Assembly: GCF_030252345.1 (NCBI RefSeq)
Contig: NZ_CP126980.1
Coordinates: forward strand, 4,541,501-4,605,500
Direction: 5' to 3'
DNA length: 64,000 bases
Origin: Actinoplanes oblitus
Lineage (GTDB): Bacteria > Actinomycetota > Actinomycetes > Mycobacteriales > Micromonosporaceae
This document shows positions 24,738 to 33,643 of the stretch, in pieces. The notes under the pieces were generated by a model, which worked only from the letters and a program-made list of their open reading frames with translations, searched no databases and had not been told where the DNA came from. Within the stretch, counting starts at the first letter, position 1, and each line of letters opens with the position of its first letter. The translations under genes and the position numbers were made by a program.

Positions 24738-26978
24738 TTACGGCAGGCGCGGCAGCACGACCGGGTCGGCGGTCGCCGTCCAGCCGCCGCTGCGCCGCAG
24801 GCCGTTCTTGAACAGCACGGTGGAGCGCCACTCGTAGCGGTTGCGGGCGACGTCGGCGTAGTCGAACTCGAAGCGGGCCCGCGCGTCCGGGCCGTCCAGT
24901 TCGAGCTGGGCGGCGTAGTTGAGGTTCTCGGTGAAGTCCTCGAACCGCAGGTCGACGGTGATCCGCTGGACGGCCCGGGACTTCCAGTCCGGCGGGGCCA
25001 CCACGTCGATCACCCGGTGCCCGCGGCTCTTCGGGCTCACGACGATCCGCTGGTCGTAGGTGACCGAGGGCGGCAACTGGACGATCCGCCCGTCCTGGTA
25101 ACTGAAGGTCACCGTGTACTCGATAGCGGTCTTGGTGGGATCACGCAGGTCGACGACGAACGTGGGCGGATCGGTCCCGCGGCTCAGGTGCAGGGTTTGC
25201 TCGACCAGAACGTCCTTCTCCGGGTTCGCGTAGCGGACGTCGACGAAGACGTCGCGGATCTCGTCCCAGGAGACGTTGGCCAGGACGCTGAGCGTGCGGG
25301 CGCGGAACGGGTTGCGTACCGTGACCTGTTCCTCGTCGCTGACCGCCCAGCCGCTGTCCACGTCGTTGCCGTCGGCAGCGCGCAGGACCGTACGCACCTC
25401 GTACGCCGTCGCCTGCCGGTCGATCACGAACATCGGCCACACCGCGCCGGGCGCCTTCTCGGTCAGCCGGAACATCTCCCGCTCGTCGAGCCCGTGCTTC
25501 TCGTCGCGGTGCCGCAGGTGGACCTCGACCGCGCCGAAACGGGTCCACGGGATGCGGTCGGCGAGCAGGCTCACCCGGCGGATCGTGAACAGGTCGTGTT
25601 CCGGCAGCAGCGACACGATGTCGCCGGTGGCCGGGACGTGCCCGCTGCTCAGCTGGGCCGGCCGTGCCGAGGTGCCGGCGTCGGCGAACCGCACGTCGTA
25701 CGACACGTCGACCTCCTCGCGCAGGACGCCGCCCTGGGTGTCGCCGAGCCACTCGAAGGTCGTGCTCCAGGCGTCCGGGACCAGCAGGGCGTTACGGGTC
25801 ACGCCGCCGTACCGGGCCCGTACGTCGATGCTGTCGATGAACGGCGCGCCCAGGTTGGGCCGGTAGATCGCCTGGATCCGGCGCCGCTTGAAGAAGTCGG
25901 CCGGGCTGACCTCCCGGACCAGCCGGTCGAGCAGGCCGGGCGTGGCCGCGATGACCTCGGCCAGCGAGGCGAGATGCCCCTGCGGGTAGATCGAGCGCCG
26001 CACGGTGGTGCGTTCCGAGAAGTTCACGTCGAGGTGCTTGCGGTCGATCCGGGTGTAGTCGGTCCGCTTGTAGCTGAAGGTGATCGGGCTGCTCTGCGCG
26101 GCGGGACCACCGGCGGCCAGGGCGGCCTGCTGGGCGGTGAACTCGCCGACCGCCTTGAGCGCGCGCTCCCACTCGGCCGGCTTCTCCGGCGTCCACGGTG
26201 GCAGGCTGGGCTCGAAGAACGCGGCGGTGATCATCGCGCGGACCTGGGCCAGGGCGGCGTCGCGCCGGTCGATGACGCCCTCGGTGTCCTCCGGCACGAA
26301 CGTGTCGGCGCGCAGGTCGATCGCCTTGGCCTCGTCGAGCTCGTCGACCGCCTTGGCGATGTCGGTGGAGAAGATCCACGCCTTGGCGCCGAAGCTCTCG
26401 TCGAGGTGCTTCTGCACCCGGTCCCAGTCGATCGACAGGGTCACCCGGTACGCCGGGCGCAGCCCGTTGAACTCGACCGCGTAGAGGACCGCGACCGGCA
26501 GCACGGCGGCGTCCAGCGTCTGCCGCACCATCGCGTAACCGTCCTGGTCCAGGCGTACCGAAAAGGATGCTTGATTCTCCGCGTAGAGCGACGGCTGCGT
26601 GTTGTGCACCGCGGTGACCACGAACGGCCGGTCCGGCGCCGGTGCCGCGGCGGTGTCCACGCCCATCATGATCAGGCGCACCGTGCCGGCCTCCAGCGGC
26701 ACCGGGGCCACCCGGGGGTCGTCGTCGAGGTCGAACCGGGCCCGGATCTTCTGTTGCAGCGCGGTGATCCGGGCCTGGTCCAGCCCGATGTTGCAGTCGA
26801 AGGACAGCAGCCCGCCGCCCTGCTCGCCGCGGAAGCCGATGAGCTGGAACATCGGGACGCCGTCGGCGACGGTCAGGTGCGGCTGGCTGGGCAGGTAATA
26901 CCACTGCAGCGGGTCGCTGACGTGGGGGAACACCGAAACCCCGTCCAGTACGGCGCAGCGGGAGTCGAGCAGCAACAT
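24738..26978 (-). CDS. Giant beta-rich paralogue (746 aa), unknown function
   Basis: 746 aa, no signal peptide or membrane helix. N-terminal module: QWYYLPSQP (26-34), then GGGLLSFDCNIGL, NQASFSVRLDQDG (135-147) and VAVLYAVEFNGLRPAYRVTL, aligning by eye with the 982-aa and 728-aa neighbours. A helical middle (about 185-290) is followed by YPQGHLASLAEV (331-342) and FFKRRRIQAIYRP. Then come several ~75-90-aa beta modules of the form V-x-V-D-V-R-Y ... Y-x-V-T-F-x-Y-x-D-G-R. It sits 10 bp after the 728-aa gene and 24 bp before the 982-aa gene, deep in one operon. It is likely a multi-domain scaffold; I do not recognise a named family. Confidence 0.8.
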   Translation of the reverse strand: MLLLDSRCAVLDGVSVFPHVSDPLQWYYLPSQPHLTVADGVPMFQLIGFRGEQGGGLLSFDCNIGLDQARITALQQKIRARFDLDDDPRVAPVPLEAGTVRLIMMGVDTAAAPAPDRPFVVTAVHNTQPSLYAENQASFSVRLDQDGYAMVRQTLDAAVLPVAVLYAVEFNGLRPAYRVTLSIDWDRVQKHLDESFGAKAWIFSTDIAKAVDELDEAKAIDLRADTFVPEDTEGVIDRRDAALAQVRAMITAAFFEPSLPPWTPEKPAEWERALKAVGEFTAQQAALAAGGPAAQSSPITFSYKRTDYTRIDRKHLDVNFSERTTVRRSIYPQGHLASLAEVIAATPGLLDRLVREVSPADFFKRRRIQAIYRPNLGAPFIDSIDVRARYGGVTRNALLVPDAWSTTFEWLGDTQGGVLREEVDVSYDVRFADAGTSARPAQLSSGHVPATGDIVSLLPEHDLFTIRRVSLLADRIPWTRFGAVEVHLRHRDEKHGLDEREMFRLTEKAPGAVWPMFVIDRQATAYEVRTVLRAADGNDVDSGWAVSDEEQVTVRNPFRARTLSVLANVSWDEIRDVFVDVRYANPEKDVLVEQTLHLSRGTDPPTFVVDLRDPTKTAIEYTVTFSYQDGRIVQLPPSVTYDQRIVVSPKSRGHRVIDVVAPPDWKSRAVQRITVDLRFEDFTENLNYAAQLELDGPDARARFEFDYADVARNRYEWRSTVLFKNGLRRSGGWTATADPVVLPRLP

Positions 26979-26988
26979 GGCGGCGGCC

Positions 26989-29175
26989 TCAGGCCGGGAT
27001 CTCGAGGAAGACCGACTCGTCGGTGGCGTTGTCCTGCCTCGCCGTCCTGCGGCCGCCGTCGAGCAGGAAATACGTCACCGTGTACGAATAGGAGGCCGGC
27101 GCCCCCGGCGGCAGGAACACCGTCCACGTCTTGGTAGTGGTGTCGGTGGAGCGGAACATGAAGTCGTCGGTCCGAGGCGGTGTGGTCCCCGGGTACCGCA
27201 GCGACACGCTGACCATCTTGAGCCTGCTCCAGTCGAGCAGGTCGGGGACCAGCGCCACGTCCAGCCGGTCGGCGAACTTGCGGCCGATCTGGAACCGGGT
27301 GCCCTTCGCGTCCGTCACCTCCACCTCCTCGCTGAGGTGGTTCCGGTACTCGATCGTCGCCTGGTACGACAGCGTGCCCTTGTCCTCGTCGATGGTCGGG
27401 ATCGACCAGAGCGCGAAGGTGTTGCCCTCGTCGCTGAGTGTGACCTGGAACGTTTGCGAGTATCCGTTCGCCGGCTCGGTGTACGTCGCCTGCACGGTGA
27501 CCTCGCCGATGTCGGTCTTGAGGTCGCCGACGGCCTGGAAGGTGACGGTCTTCAGGGCCCGGAACGGGTCCTCGACGGAGATGACGTCGGTGTCGGTCGC
27601 CTTCGGCGGCCCGGTGATCTTCCGGCCGTCGCCCTTCATCGTGTACGTGGTCTGGTAGGTGACCGGGCCGGTGCGCGGCTTCCCGATCATCTCGAGCATC
27701 GTGTGAGTGCTGTTCGGGTCGGTCAGGTTGAAGAACCGTTCGATCGGGTGGTCCCCGCCCTCGTAGCGCACCCGGACCCGGGCCTGGCTGACCTGTTCGA
27801 AGTTGATGTCGTTGGCGATCTCCACCCGGAGCACCGGCAGGTGGCTGAGCTTGACGTTGAGATCGGTGCCGTCGTCCTCGTCCTCCTCCGACGTCCACGG
27901 TGGCGAGTCGCCCTCGAAGTGCACGGTGTAGGACCAGAGGAACGTCCGGATCCCGTCGGCGACGATGAACTCGGCCTTCTGCGGCTTGCCGGCGTCGTCC
28001 TTGGTGAAGGTGGCCTCGACCGTCTTGGCGTTGTCCCCGTGCGGATAGCGCACCTTCACCTCGACCAGCGTGATCCCGTAGTCCTCGAACCGGGCGTCCA
28101 CCCGGATGTTGAGGCGCAGCGTGCGCAGGAACTCGTCGACGCTGACCTTGGTGTAGTAGTCGGACCACTTGAGCGGCTGGCCGTCGGGACCCTTGAGGCT
28201 GGTCACCGTGGGCAGCATCCCCTGCGGGTGGATCTGCCGGATGATCGCCTTGGCTTCGGTCCAGGCGACCCGTACGTCGCTGATCTGGGTGTTGGAGATC
28301 TCGCGGTGCACCTTCTCCATGTCCTGCCCCTCGGTCCACTCCTTGACGCTGGGGTCCACCGCTTGGACGGCCTGCAGAAGGTTGCGCTTGACGCCCTCCT
28401 CCAACTGCTTGGTGATCAGGTCGTGCACCCAGGTGTCGAACTCCTTGCGCTCCGCGGGGGTGAGCCCGGGGTCGGCGATCGGCTCGAAGTGGGTCTCGCT
28501 GACCTCGCTCGAGTAGCGCGTACTGCGGGTGATCTCGGTGTAGCTGTCCTCCCCCCAGAAGCGCTCCTCGACGTGGACGTCCTGCCAGAAGGAGTAGAAG
28601 GCGTCCGCGTGCCACCAGCCGGACGCCTTACCCTCGGGAAGCCGGCAGTAGTGGTCCAGGTCGTAGGCCACCTGGATGCCCGAGGCGGTGCCCTTGCTGA
28701 GCGCGTCCTTGAAGATCGCCGTGCCGAGCACGGTCAGCTCCACGAAGAAGCACGCCGTGTTGTCGCCGGTGAGCGACGGTGCGGGCTGACCGGTGATCCG
28801 CTCCACGATCTTGCCGTCTTGCTGCAGGTTCAGCCGGACGGCGCCGCTGAGCCACGGTACGGTCTGCAGTTCGACCTGCGGGGCGCCGGCGCCGAAGCGG
28901 TTGTTCACCTCCTTCTGCAGCTCGTCGCGGATCTGCTGCTGGGTGGCCGGGAGCATGCTGAGGTCGGCGTCGAAGGCGGCGCAGCCGCCGAACTGACTGT
29001 CGCCCGCGACCCGGATGGCGTCGTACTCGAACAACCGCAGGGCGAGTCCGCCGTTCTCCAGCCGGGCGATCCGTGGGTAGCGGGGCATGACGTAGAACAC
29101 GTGCGGGCGCGCGGGATCGTCGTCCCCGTGCACCTGGTGGTCGGCGATCATCCGGACGTTGTCGAGCTTGAGCAT
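26989..29175 (-). CDS. Giant beta-rich paralogue (728 aa), unknown function
   Basis: 728 aa, no signal peptide. N-terminus: HVFYVMPRYP (25-34), FGGCAAFDADLSML, then NTACFFVELTVLG, matching the first module of its two paralogues. The helical middle here is long and charged and contains the motif ERFWGEDSYTEITRST. IHPQGMLPTV marks the PQG module. The C-terminal half contains repeated beta units, for example VRVRYEGGDHPIERFFNLTD, VTVQATYTEPANGYSQTF and VSVSLRYPG, each ending near Y-x-Y/T-x-T-Y. The RBS AAGGGA precedes the ATG at 29175. It is the first and most divergent of the three paralogues. Function unknown. Confidence 0.8.
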   Translation of the reverse strand: MLKLDNVRMIADHQVHGDDDPARPHVFYVMPRYPRIARLENGGLALRLFEYDAIRVAGDSQFGGCAAFDADLSMLPATQQQIRDELQKEVNNRFGAGAPQVELQTVPWLSGAVRLNLQQDGKIVERITGQPAPSLTGDNTACFFVELTVLGTAIFKDALSKGTASGIQVAYDLDHYCRLPEGKASGWWHADAFYSFWQDVHVEERFWGEDSYTEITRSTRYSSEVSETHFEPIADPGLTPAERKEFDTWVHDLITKQLEEGVKRNLLQAVQAVDPSVKEWTEGQDMEKVHREISNTQISDVRVAWTEAKAIIRQIHPQGMLPTVTSLKGPDGQPLKWSDYYTKVSVDEFLRTLRLNIRVDARFEDYGITLVEVKVRYPHGDNAKTVEATFTKDDAGKPQKAEFIVADGIRTFLWSYTVHFEGDSPPWTSEEDEDDGTDLNVKLSHLPVLRVEIANDINFEQVSQARVRVRYEGGDHPIERFFNLTDPNSTHTMLEMIGKPRTGPVTYQTTYTMKGDGRKITGPPKATDTDVISVEDPFRALKTVTFQAVGDLKTDIGEVTVQATYTEPANGYSQTFQVTLSDEGNTFALWSIPTIDEDKGTLSYQATIEYRNHLSEEVEVTDAKGTRFQIGRKFADRLDVALVPDLLDWSRLKMVSVSLRYPGTTPPRTDDFMFRSTDTTTKTWTVFLPPGAPASYSYTVTYFLLDGGRRTARQDNATDESVFLEIPA

Positions 29176-29218
29176 GGGAATTCCCTTCCTGAGCCGGTTT
29201 CCGCCGGACCGCGAAGAA

Positions 29219-31237
29219 TCAGGTGCGCCAGGTGCTGGCGTCGGAGGCCACCCGGACGGGATCCGGCCCGCCGGTCAGCGCGAGGGCGCGCGGCCCGGTG
29301 GCCGTCACCCGGAGGAGGTATTGGACGACGAGCAGGTCCTTCTCGCCGGCCAGCGACCGATGGACGGCGGCCAGCTGACCGCCGGTGAGGGTGGCGCTGA
29401 GGGCGGCGTCCTGGGTGACGGTGCCGGACGGCCGCACCGCGGCGATCTCCTGGAACTGCCCGCCCTGGCGGAGCAGGAGCCGTACCGGCCCGGCCACCTC
29501 GAACGGCGCGGGAGAGAGCCGGACGTCGCCGGCCGCGCCGGCCGCCCGGCAGGCCTCGCGGGCGGCGTCCTGGGCGGCGTTCGACACGTTCAGGGCTGTC
29601 GTGACCGCGAGCATCGCCATCCCGGCCGCCTCCAGGATGGACAGCTGCGGCACCCCTGCGGCGTCGCGGGCCGGACCGGCGGTCAGCGGCAGGAACTCCC
29701 AGTCCGCGCCGCCCTTGTGGCCCACCGCGCGCAGGCCGGCGGCGGTCACCACGAGCACCTGCTCGGCGGGCTCGCCGGGGCGCCACGGCGGATCGGTGAA
29801 CGAGAACGGGTCGAGCCAGACCGCCGCGTCCGGCAGCGGCTGCCGGACCGTCCGGGGCTCCGGGTCGTGCGTGGTCGCCACCGCCTCCACCGTCACCTCG
29901 GCGGCGTCGCGCGGCAGGGCGAGCCACGCGCCGGCCGCGCCCGATCGCGGGACGGCCCGGCTGACGAACCTGGCCGGATCGCGGCTGAGCCGGGTGGCCC
30001 GGGCGGTGACTGTCACGTCGGCCAGCTCCAGCAGGTCGTCGGTGGCGTGCACCGGTATCACCCGGATGCCGAGGTCGGCCGGCGTGACGACGGGCGTCCG
30101 GTCGTCCGTCACGCGGCGGGCCGGCCCGGTGAGCGTGCGTGGCCCGCGGTCGGTGTCCAGCGCCGCCGAGCCCCGCAGGTCGTAGGCGAGGGCCTCACCC
30201 GGCGCCAGCTCCAGGGTGGCCGGGGTGGGCCGGGGCGGGGTGAGGCGGACGTCGGCGACCGCCTCGAACGGCCGGTGCGGAGGGACCGGCGGCGCGCTGA
30301 GCCGGACCGTGGCCGCCACCACCCCGGCCGGCATGGCGGGCAGGGTGCTGTGCACGACCAGCTGTTCGTGGCCGTCGGTCAGCGGCGGTGCGGTGATCCG
30401 GCGCACTACCGCGCCGCCGCCCTCGCCGAGCACCGGGTCGCAGCTCAGCCGCAGCAGCCGGGCGGCCGCCACCGGCTCGGCCAGATCCCAGGTGAGCTTG
30501 CGGTGCGCGTCGCCGGGCGGGGCGAACAGCCAGCCGGCGCCGGTCTCGTCGACGAACGCCGGCGCCGCCAGCCGCGCCACGAGCCGGTCCAGCACCGCCG
30601 CCGCCACCAGCCGGTCGTCGTCCGGCACCCCGGAGACGGTGATGCCCGGCAGCCCGGTGCGCGCGCGGTCGGCCAGGCCGCCGGCCGGGAGCGGGCCGCC
30701 GCCGAGGCTGTTCAGCAGGGTGTCCACGTCGACGGTGAGCGTGCCGGGGCAGCGGGTGGCGACACCGTGGACGGTCACCAGTGCGACCGCGCCCAGGGTG
30801 AGCAGGCCGGCCCGCAGCGCGCCGATCAGCAGTTCGGCCGCCACCCCGTCGAGGCGGATCAGGGTGGGCAGGACGGCGCCGGCCGCGGCGTCGCAGGGCT
30901 GCGGGGCCAGCGCGGTGGCGGGTACCCCGAGGTCGGCCGGGGTGGTGAGGCGGACCAGGCCCGCGCCGAGCGGGGCCGGCCGGGCGAGCAGCCGGGTGCG
31001 GTCGTCGCGGGTGGTGGTGTCCATCGCCGTGTCGAGGGTGAAACCGGCGGTGACCAGCGCGAACTGCGCGATCTCGGTGCCCCGCTCCTGCAGGCACTGG
31101 TCCACTTCGAGCGGCTGGGGACTCAGTGAGCCGGGGACGACGGACAGGATGGCGGGCTGGTCGTACGCGAGGTAGCCCTCGGCCACGCCGGCGCGCTCCG
31201 GCCGGCCGAAGTCGGGAAGTCCGGTGAAGATGCCCAT
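29219..31237 (-). CDS. Large operon protein (672 aa), unknown function
   Basis: 672 aa; ATG 31237 lies 8 bp after the preceding stop and fixes the start inside a longer open frame that is only a shadow upstream. No signal peptide (MGIFTGLPDFGRPERAGVAE). The N-terminal third is alpha/beta with PTLIRLDGVAAELLIGALRAG; the middle and C-terminal parts are Pro/Asp-rich beta repeats (LTWDLAEPVAAARLLRLSCDP, VWLDPFSFTDPPWRPGEPAE). It shares no obvious N-terminal module with the three paralogues, but its beta-rich composition is alike. It is an operon member between the 692- and 728-aa proteins. Confidence 0.75.
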   Translation of the reverse strand: MGIFTGLPDFGRPERAGVAEGYLAYDQPAILSVVPGSLSPQPLEVDQCLQERGTEIAQFALVTAGFTLDTAMDTTTRDDRTRLLARPAPLGAGLVRLTTPADLGVPATALAPQPCDAAAGAVLPTLIRLDGVAAELLIGALRAGLLTLGAVALVTVHGVATRCPGTLTVDVDTLLNSLGGGPLPAGGLADRARTGLPGITVSGVPDDDRLVAAAVLDRLVARLAAPAFVDETGAGWLFAPPGDAHRKLTWDLAEPVAAARLLRLSCDPVLGEGGGAVVRRITAPPLTDGHEQLVVHSTLPAMPAGVVAATVRLSAPPVPPHRPFEAVADVRLTPPRPTPATLELAPGEALAYDLRGSAALDTDRGPRTLTGPARRVTDDRTPVVTPADLGIRVIPVHATDDLLELADVTVTARATRLSRDPARFVSRAVPRSGAAGAWLALPRDAAEVTVEAVATTHDPEPRTVRQPLPDAAVWLDPFSFTDPPWRPGEPAEQVLVVTAAGLRAVGHKGGADWEFLPLTAGPARDAAGVPQLSILEAAGMAMLAVTTALNVSNAAQDAAREACRAAGAAGDVRLSPAPFEVAGPVRLLLRQGGQFQEIAAVRPSGTVTQDAALSATLTGGQLAAVHRSLAGEKDLLVVQYLLRVTATGPRALALTGGPDPVRVASDASTWRT

Positions 31238-31245
31238 GATTTCCC

Positions 31246-33324
31246 CTATGGCAGAGGCAGGGTGAGCAGATTGGTGTCGCTGGAGCGCCAGTCGGTGTCG
31301 GCGCTGCTGGTCCCCGAGCGGTACACCAGCGTCTGACGGAACCGGAAGGTGCCGAGGCCGCGGTCGAGCAGCCAGTCCGCGAGCGGGACCGGGACCGGGA
31401 CCTCCCGCTGCAGGGTGCCGCGGTCGAGCAGAACGGAGTCGGCCACGCCCTCGAACTGCACGCCGATCTTCTCGAGGTCGGGCTCCAGGCCGCCCTCGGT
31501 GGTCAGCACGGTGACCTGCCGTGGTAGCCGTTCCACCCGGCGGTCCAGGGTCAGCCGGACGGCCTGCTCCCGGTCCATGACCACCCGCACGCCGGTCACG
31601 TCCAGTGTGATCTCGGAGGAGGTGGGGCCCGGCGCGACGGTGAGGTCGAGCCCGGTGCCCGGCGCGAGCGTGGCCGGCAGGGCCCCGTCCGGCGTCACCG
31701 GCGTCGCGTCGATCCAGGCCGGCAGCCGTGGCACGGTGAGGGTGGCCTCGCCGTCGTTGTGCAGGCTCACCGTGAGCGAACCGTCGGGCTGCCGGTGCTC
31801 GGTCCAGGACAGCGGCGGTGTCGCCGGCCGGGCCAGCCGCAGCTCGACCGGGACCTGGTGGGTCTCGTCGTTCACGTCGACGTCGACCCGTCCGCGCAGC
31901 AGGGCGCTGGCCGCGCCACCGCCGGTGAGGATCACGTAGATGTCGCGGAGATCCTCGAACGGGAAGCTCTCCGCGACCCACCAGCCGCGTACCAGGTCCG
32001 GCGCGGCGGCGGTGGTGACCGGGCCGCCCGGCAGGTCCAGCCGGCAGGTGGCCGGACGGACCGCGGGCCGCAGCTGCGGCGCGCCCCGACCGGCCGGCAC
32101 GTGGCCGGCCAGGACGTTCGCCGCGGCGAACAGCCGGGCCGGCGAGGACTGCGGCACCAGGTGCACGCTGATCAGCGCCAGGGCGTGGTCCTTGCCGGTC
32201 TGCGCGTCGGTGGCCCGGCCGACGGTGAAGGACAGTTCCGGACCGTACGGCGCCTCGTCGCGCTGGCCGATGAGGACGGCGTCCGGCAGGTAGTAGAAGA
32301 CGTCGCCGCGCAACAGGTCCTGGAAGTACACGTGGTTGCGGGACGACGGGCCGTCGGGTGGCCAGGGCACCACTAGCGTGGTGAAGCCCTTCGCGGCCGG
32401 CGGCTGGCCGGACGGGAACAGGTAGGGGTGGGCCGCCACGTCGAACCGCAACGGCACGGCGAACTCCGCTGTGGTGCTGACCGGCAGATAGCGCGGCTCG
32501 GGGTCGGGGACCGGGACGGGGACCGGGTCGACCACGACGGGACCCGGGCCGGCCGGCACCGGCCGGGGGAACGGCCACGGGTAGGGGCGAGGGAAGGGGC
32601 CGGGGAAGGGATGACCCGGTATCGGCAGGCGGGTGCCGCCCACCACGACGCCGCCGAACGCGTGACCGGCCGCGAGATCGGGCAGCATCACGTGCGTGCC
32701 GAGCTGGTCCGTCCGCGCCGGAGCCAGGACTGCGGGGACCGGCGCGCGTACGGCCTGCGGCACGGCCACCGTGACAGCACGGCGGACCACCAGCTGTGCC
32801 GGCTCGTCGTCCCGGGTGAACGCGCGCAGCAGCGCGTCGCGTTCCGGCAAGGTCAGCCGCAGCACCACCTCGGGTCGCACCTGGGCGTCTCCGAAACCGG
32901 GGGTGAACTCGGCCACCGGGTAGTCGCGGGACAGCTGCCCGGCGGAGGACACGGTGACGGCCAGTTGGTGCGGAAGGATGCGGGCGCCGGCCTGGGTGAT
33001 CTCCGGCGCGGGGAAGCTCTCCAGGCCGAAGGTCATCCGCCACAGGCCGTCGACGAGCTCGGTGGTGATCTCGTACTGCCCGGCCGGGGTCACCCGCAGG
33101 CGGTACCGCGGCAGGTAGTAGGTGGTGGTGGCGTCGGCGTGGTCCTGGTACAGCACGGTGTCGTCGACCCGCCCGTCCGGGCTGATCGGCACTGTCACCT
33201 GGGAGCGCGGGACACCGGGCCGGTACGACCCCATCCGGCGCAGCCTCTCGAGATCGAGGCCGGGCCGCAGCATCATCATCCGCGCACGGAACTGCGGACC
33301 GAACATCCCCTGTGCTCCGGACAT
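31246..33324 (-). CDS. Large operon protein (692 aa) with Pro-rich linker, unknown function
   Basis: 692 aa; GAGGAGG lies just upstream of the ATG at 33324. No signal peptide. Near the N-terminus TTTYYLPRYRLRVTPAG echoes the Y-Y-L-P motif of the giant paralogues, so it may be a distant relative. A Pro-rich linker around residues 240-285 (PFPRPYPWPFPRPVPAGPG) separates two beta-rich halves. The second half has DVFYYLPDAVLIG, another Y-Y-L-P occurrence, which suggests internal duplication. The C-terminus contains beta-sandwich-like repeats (LDVTGVRVVMDREQAVRLTLD). It is probably a structural component of whatever the operon builds. Confidence 0.75.
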   Translation of the reverse strand: MSGAQGMFGPQFRARMMMLRPGLDLERLRRMGSYRPGVPRSQVTVPISPDGRVDDTVLYQDHADATTTYYLPRYRLRVTPAGQYEITTELVDGLWRMTFGLESFPAPEITQAGARILPHQLAVTVSSAGQLSRDYPVAEFTPGFGDAQVRPEVVLRLTLPERDALLRAFTRDDEPAQLVVRRAVTVAVPQAVRAPVPAVLAPARTDQLGTHVMLPDLAAGHAFGGVVVGGTRLPIPGHPFPGPFPRPYPWPFPRPVPAGPGPVVVDPVPVPVPDPEPRYLPVSTTAEFAVPLRFDVAAHPYLFPSGQPPAAKGFTTLVVPWPPDGPSSRNHVYFQDLLRGDVFYYLPDAVLIGQRDEAPYGPELSFTVGRATDAQTGKDHALALISVHLVPQSSPARLFAAANVLAGHVPAGRGAPQLRPAVRPATCRLDLPGGPVTTAAAPDLVRGWWVAESFPFEDLRDIYVILTGGGAASALLRGRVDVDVNDETHQVPVELRLARPATPPLSWTEHRQPDGSLTVSLHNDGEATLTVPRLPAWIDATPVTPDGALPATLAPGTGLDLTVAPGPTSSEITLDVTGVRVVMDREQAVRLTLDRRVERLPRQVTVLTTEGGLEPDLEKIGVQFEGVADSVLLDRGTLQREVPVPVPLADWLLDRGLGTFRFRQTLVYRSGTSSADTDWRSSDTNLLTLPLP

Positions 33325-33396
33325 CGCCTGCCTCCTCGGCGCGATGGAGTGGCCCGGTGGTGGCGGGAGGTGGCCGGAGCGGGTCGCCGCGGGTGT

Positions 33397-33642
33397 TCAG
33401 CCGGCGGGCGGCGGTTCCGGGTTCTGCGTGGGCGGATCCTCCGCGATCCGTTCCTTGCCTCGCAGACCGTAGGGGGCGCGGCGCTTGAGCCGGGGCACGT
33501 AACCGGGCGGGCACAGCGTCTCGCCGCCGGTGCCGGCGGTGGACGGCGGAGCGAGAGCCGCCCGCGGGTCGAGGAGCACGCACTCGTACTCGTCGTCCGG
33601 TCCCGAGGGCAGCACCTCGGGCAGCTCGTCGCCGTCCGTCAC
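33397..33642 (-). CDS. Small protein directly downstream of the neprosin gene
   Basis: 81 aa from a GTG at 33642, one base after the neprosin stop codon, implying strict coupling. Sequence features: acidic N-terminus (DGDELPEVLPSGPDDEYE), two cysteines, a conserved-looking LCPPGYVPRLKRRAPYGL stretch and a Pro-rich tail. No membrane helix or signal. It could be an inhibitor, chaperone or partner of the neprosin-like protein; this is inference from position only. The same frame continues upstream as a long shadow inside the neprosin gene and should not be taken as one protein. Confidence 0.6.
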   Translation of the reverse strand: MTDGDELPEVLPSGPDDEYECVLLDPRAALAPPSTAGTGGETLCPPGYVPRLKRRAPYGLRGKERIAEDPPTQNPEPPPAG

Positions 33643-33643
33643 G

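Noticed and set aside
21456..27137. A very long open frame (about 1,890 codons) on the plus strand
   Set aside because: It is antisense to three well-supported minus-strand genes, is extremely rich in Arg/Gly/Val/Gln, and shows no domain. High GC commonly leaves the complementary frame open.
29219..33583. A 1,454-codon minus-strand frame taken as one protein
   Set aside because: Only the part from the ATG at 31237 downwards is coding; the upstream half is a shadow of the 692-aa gene in another frame.
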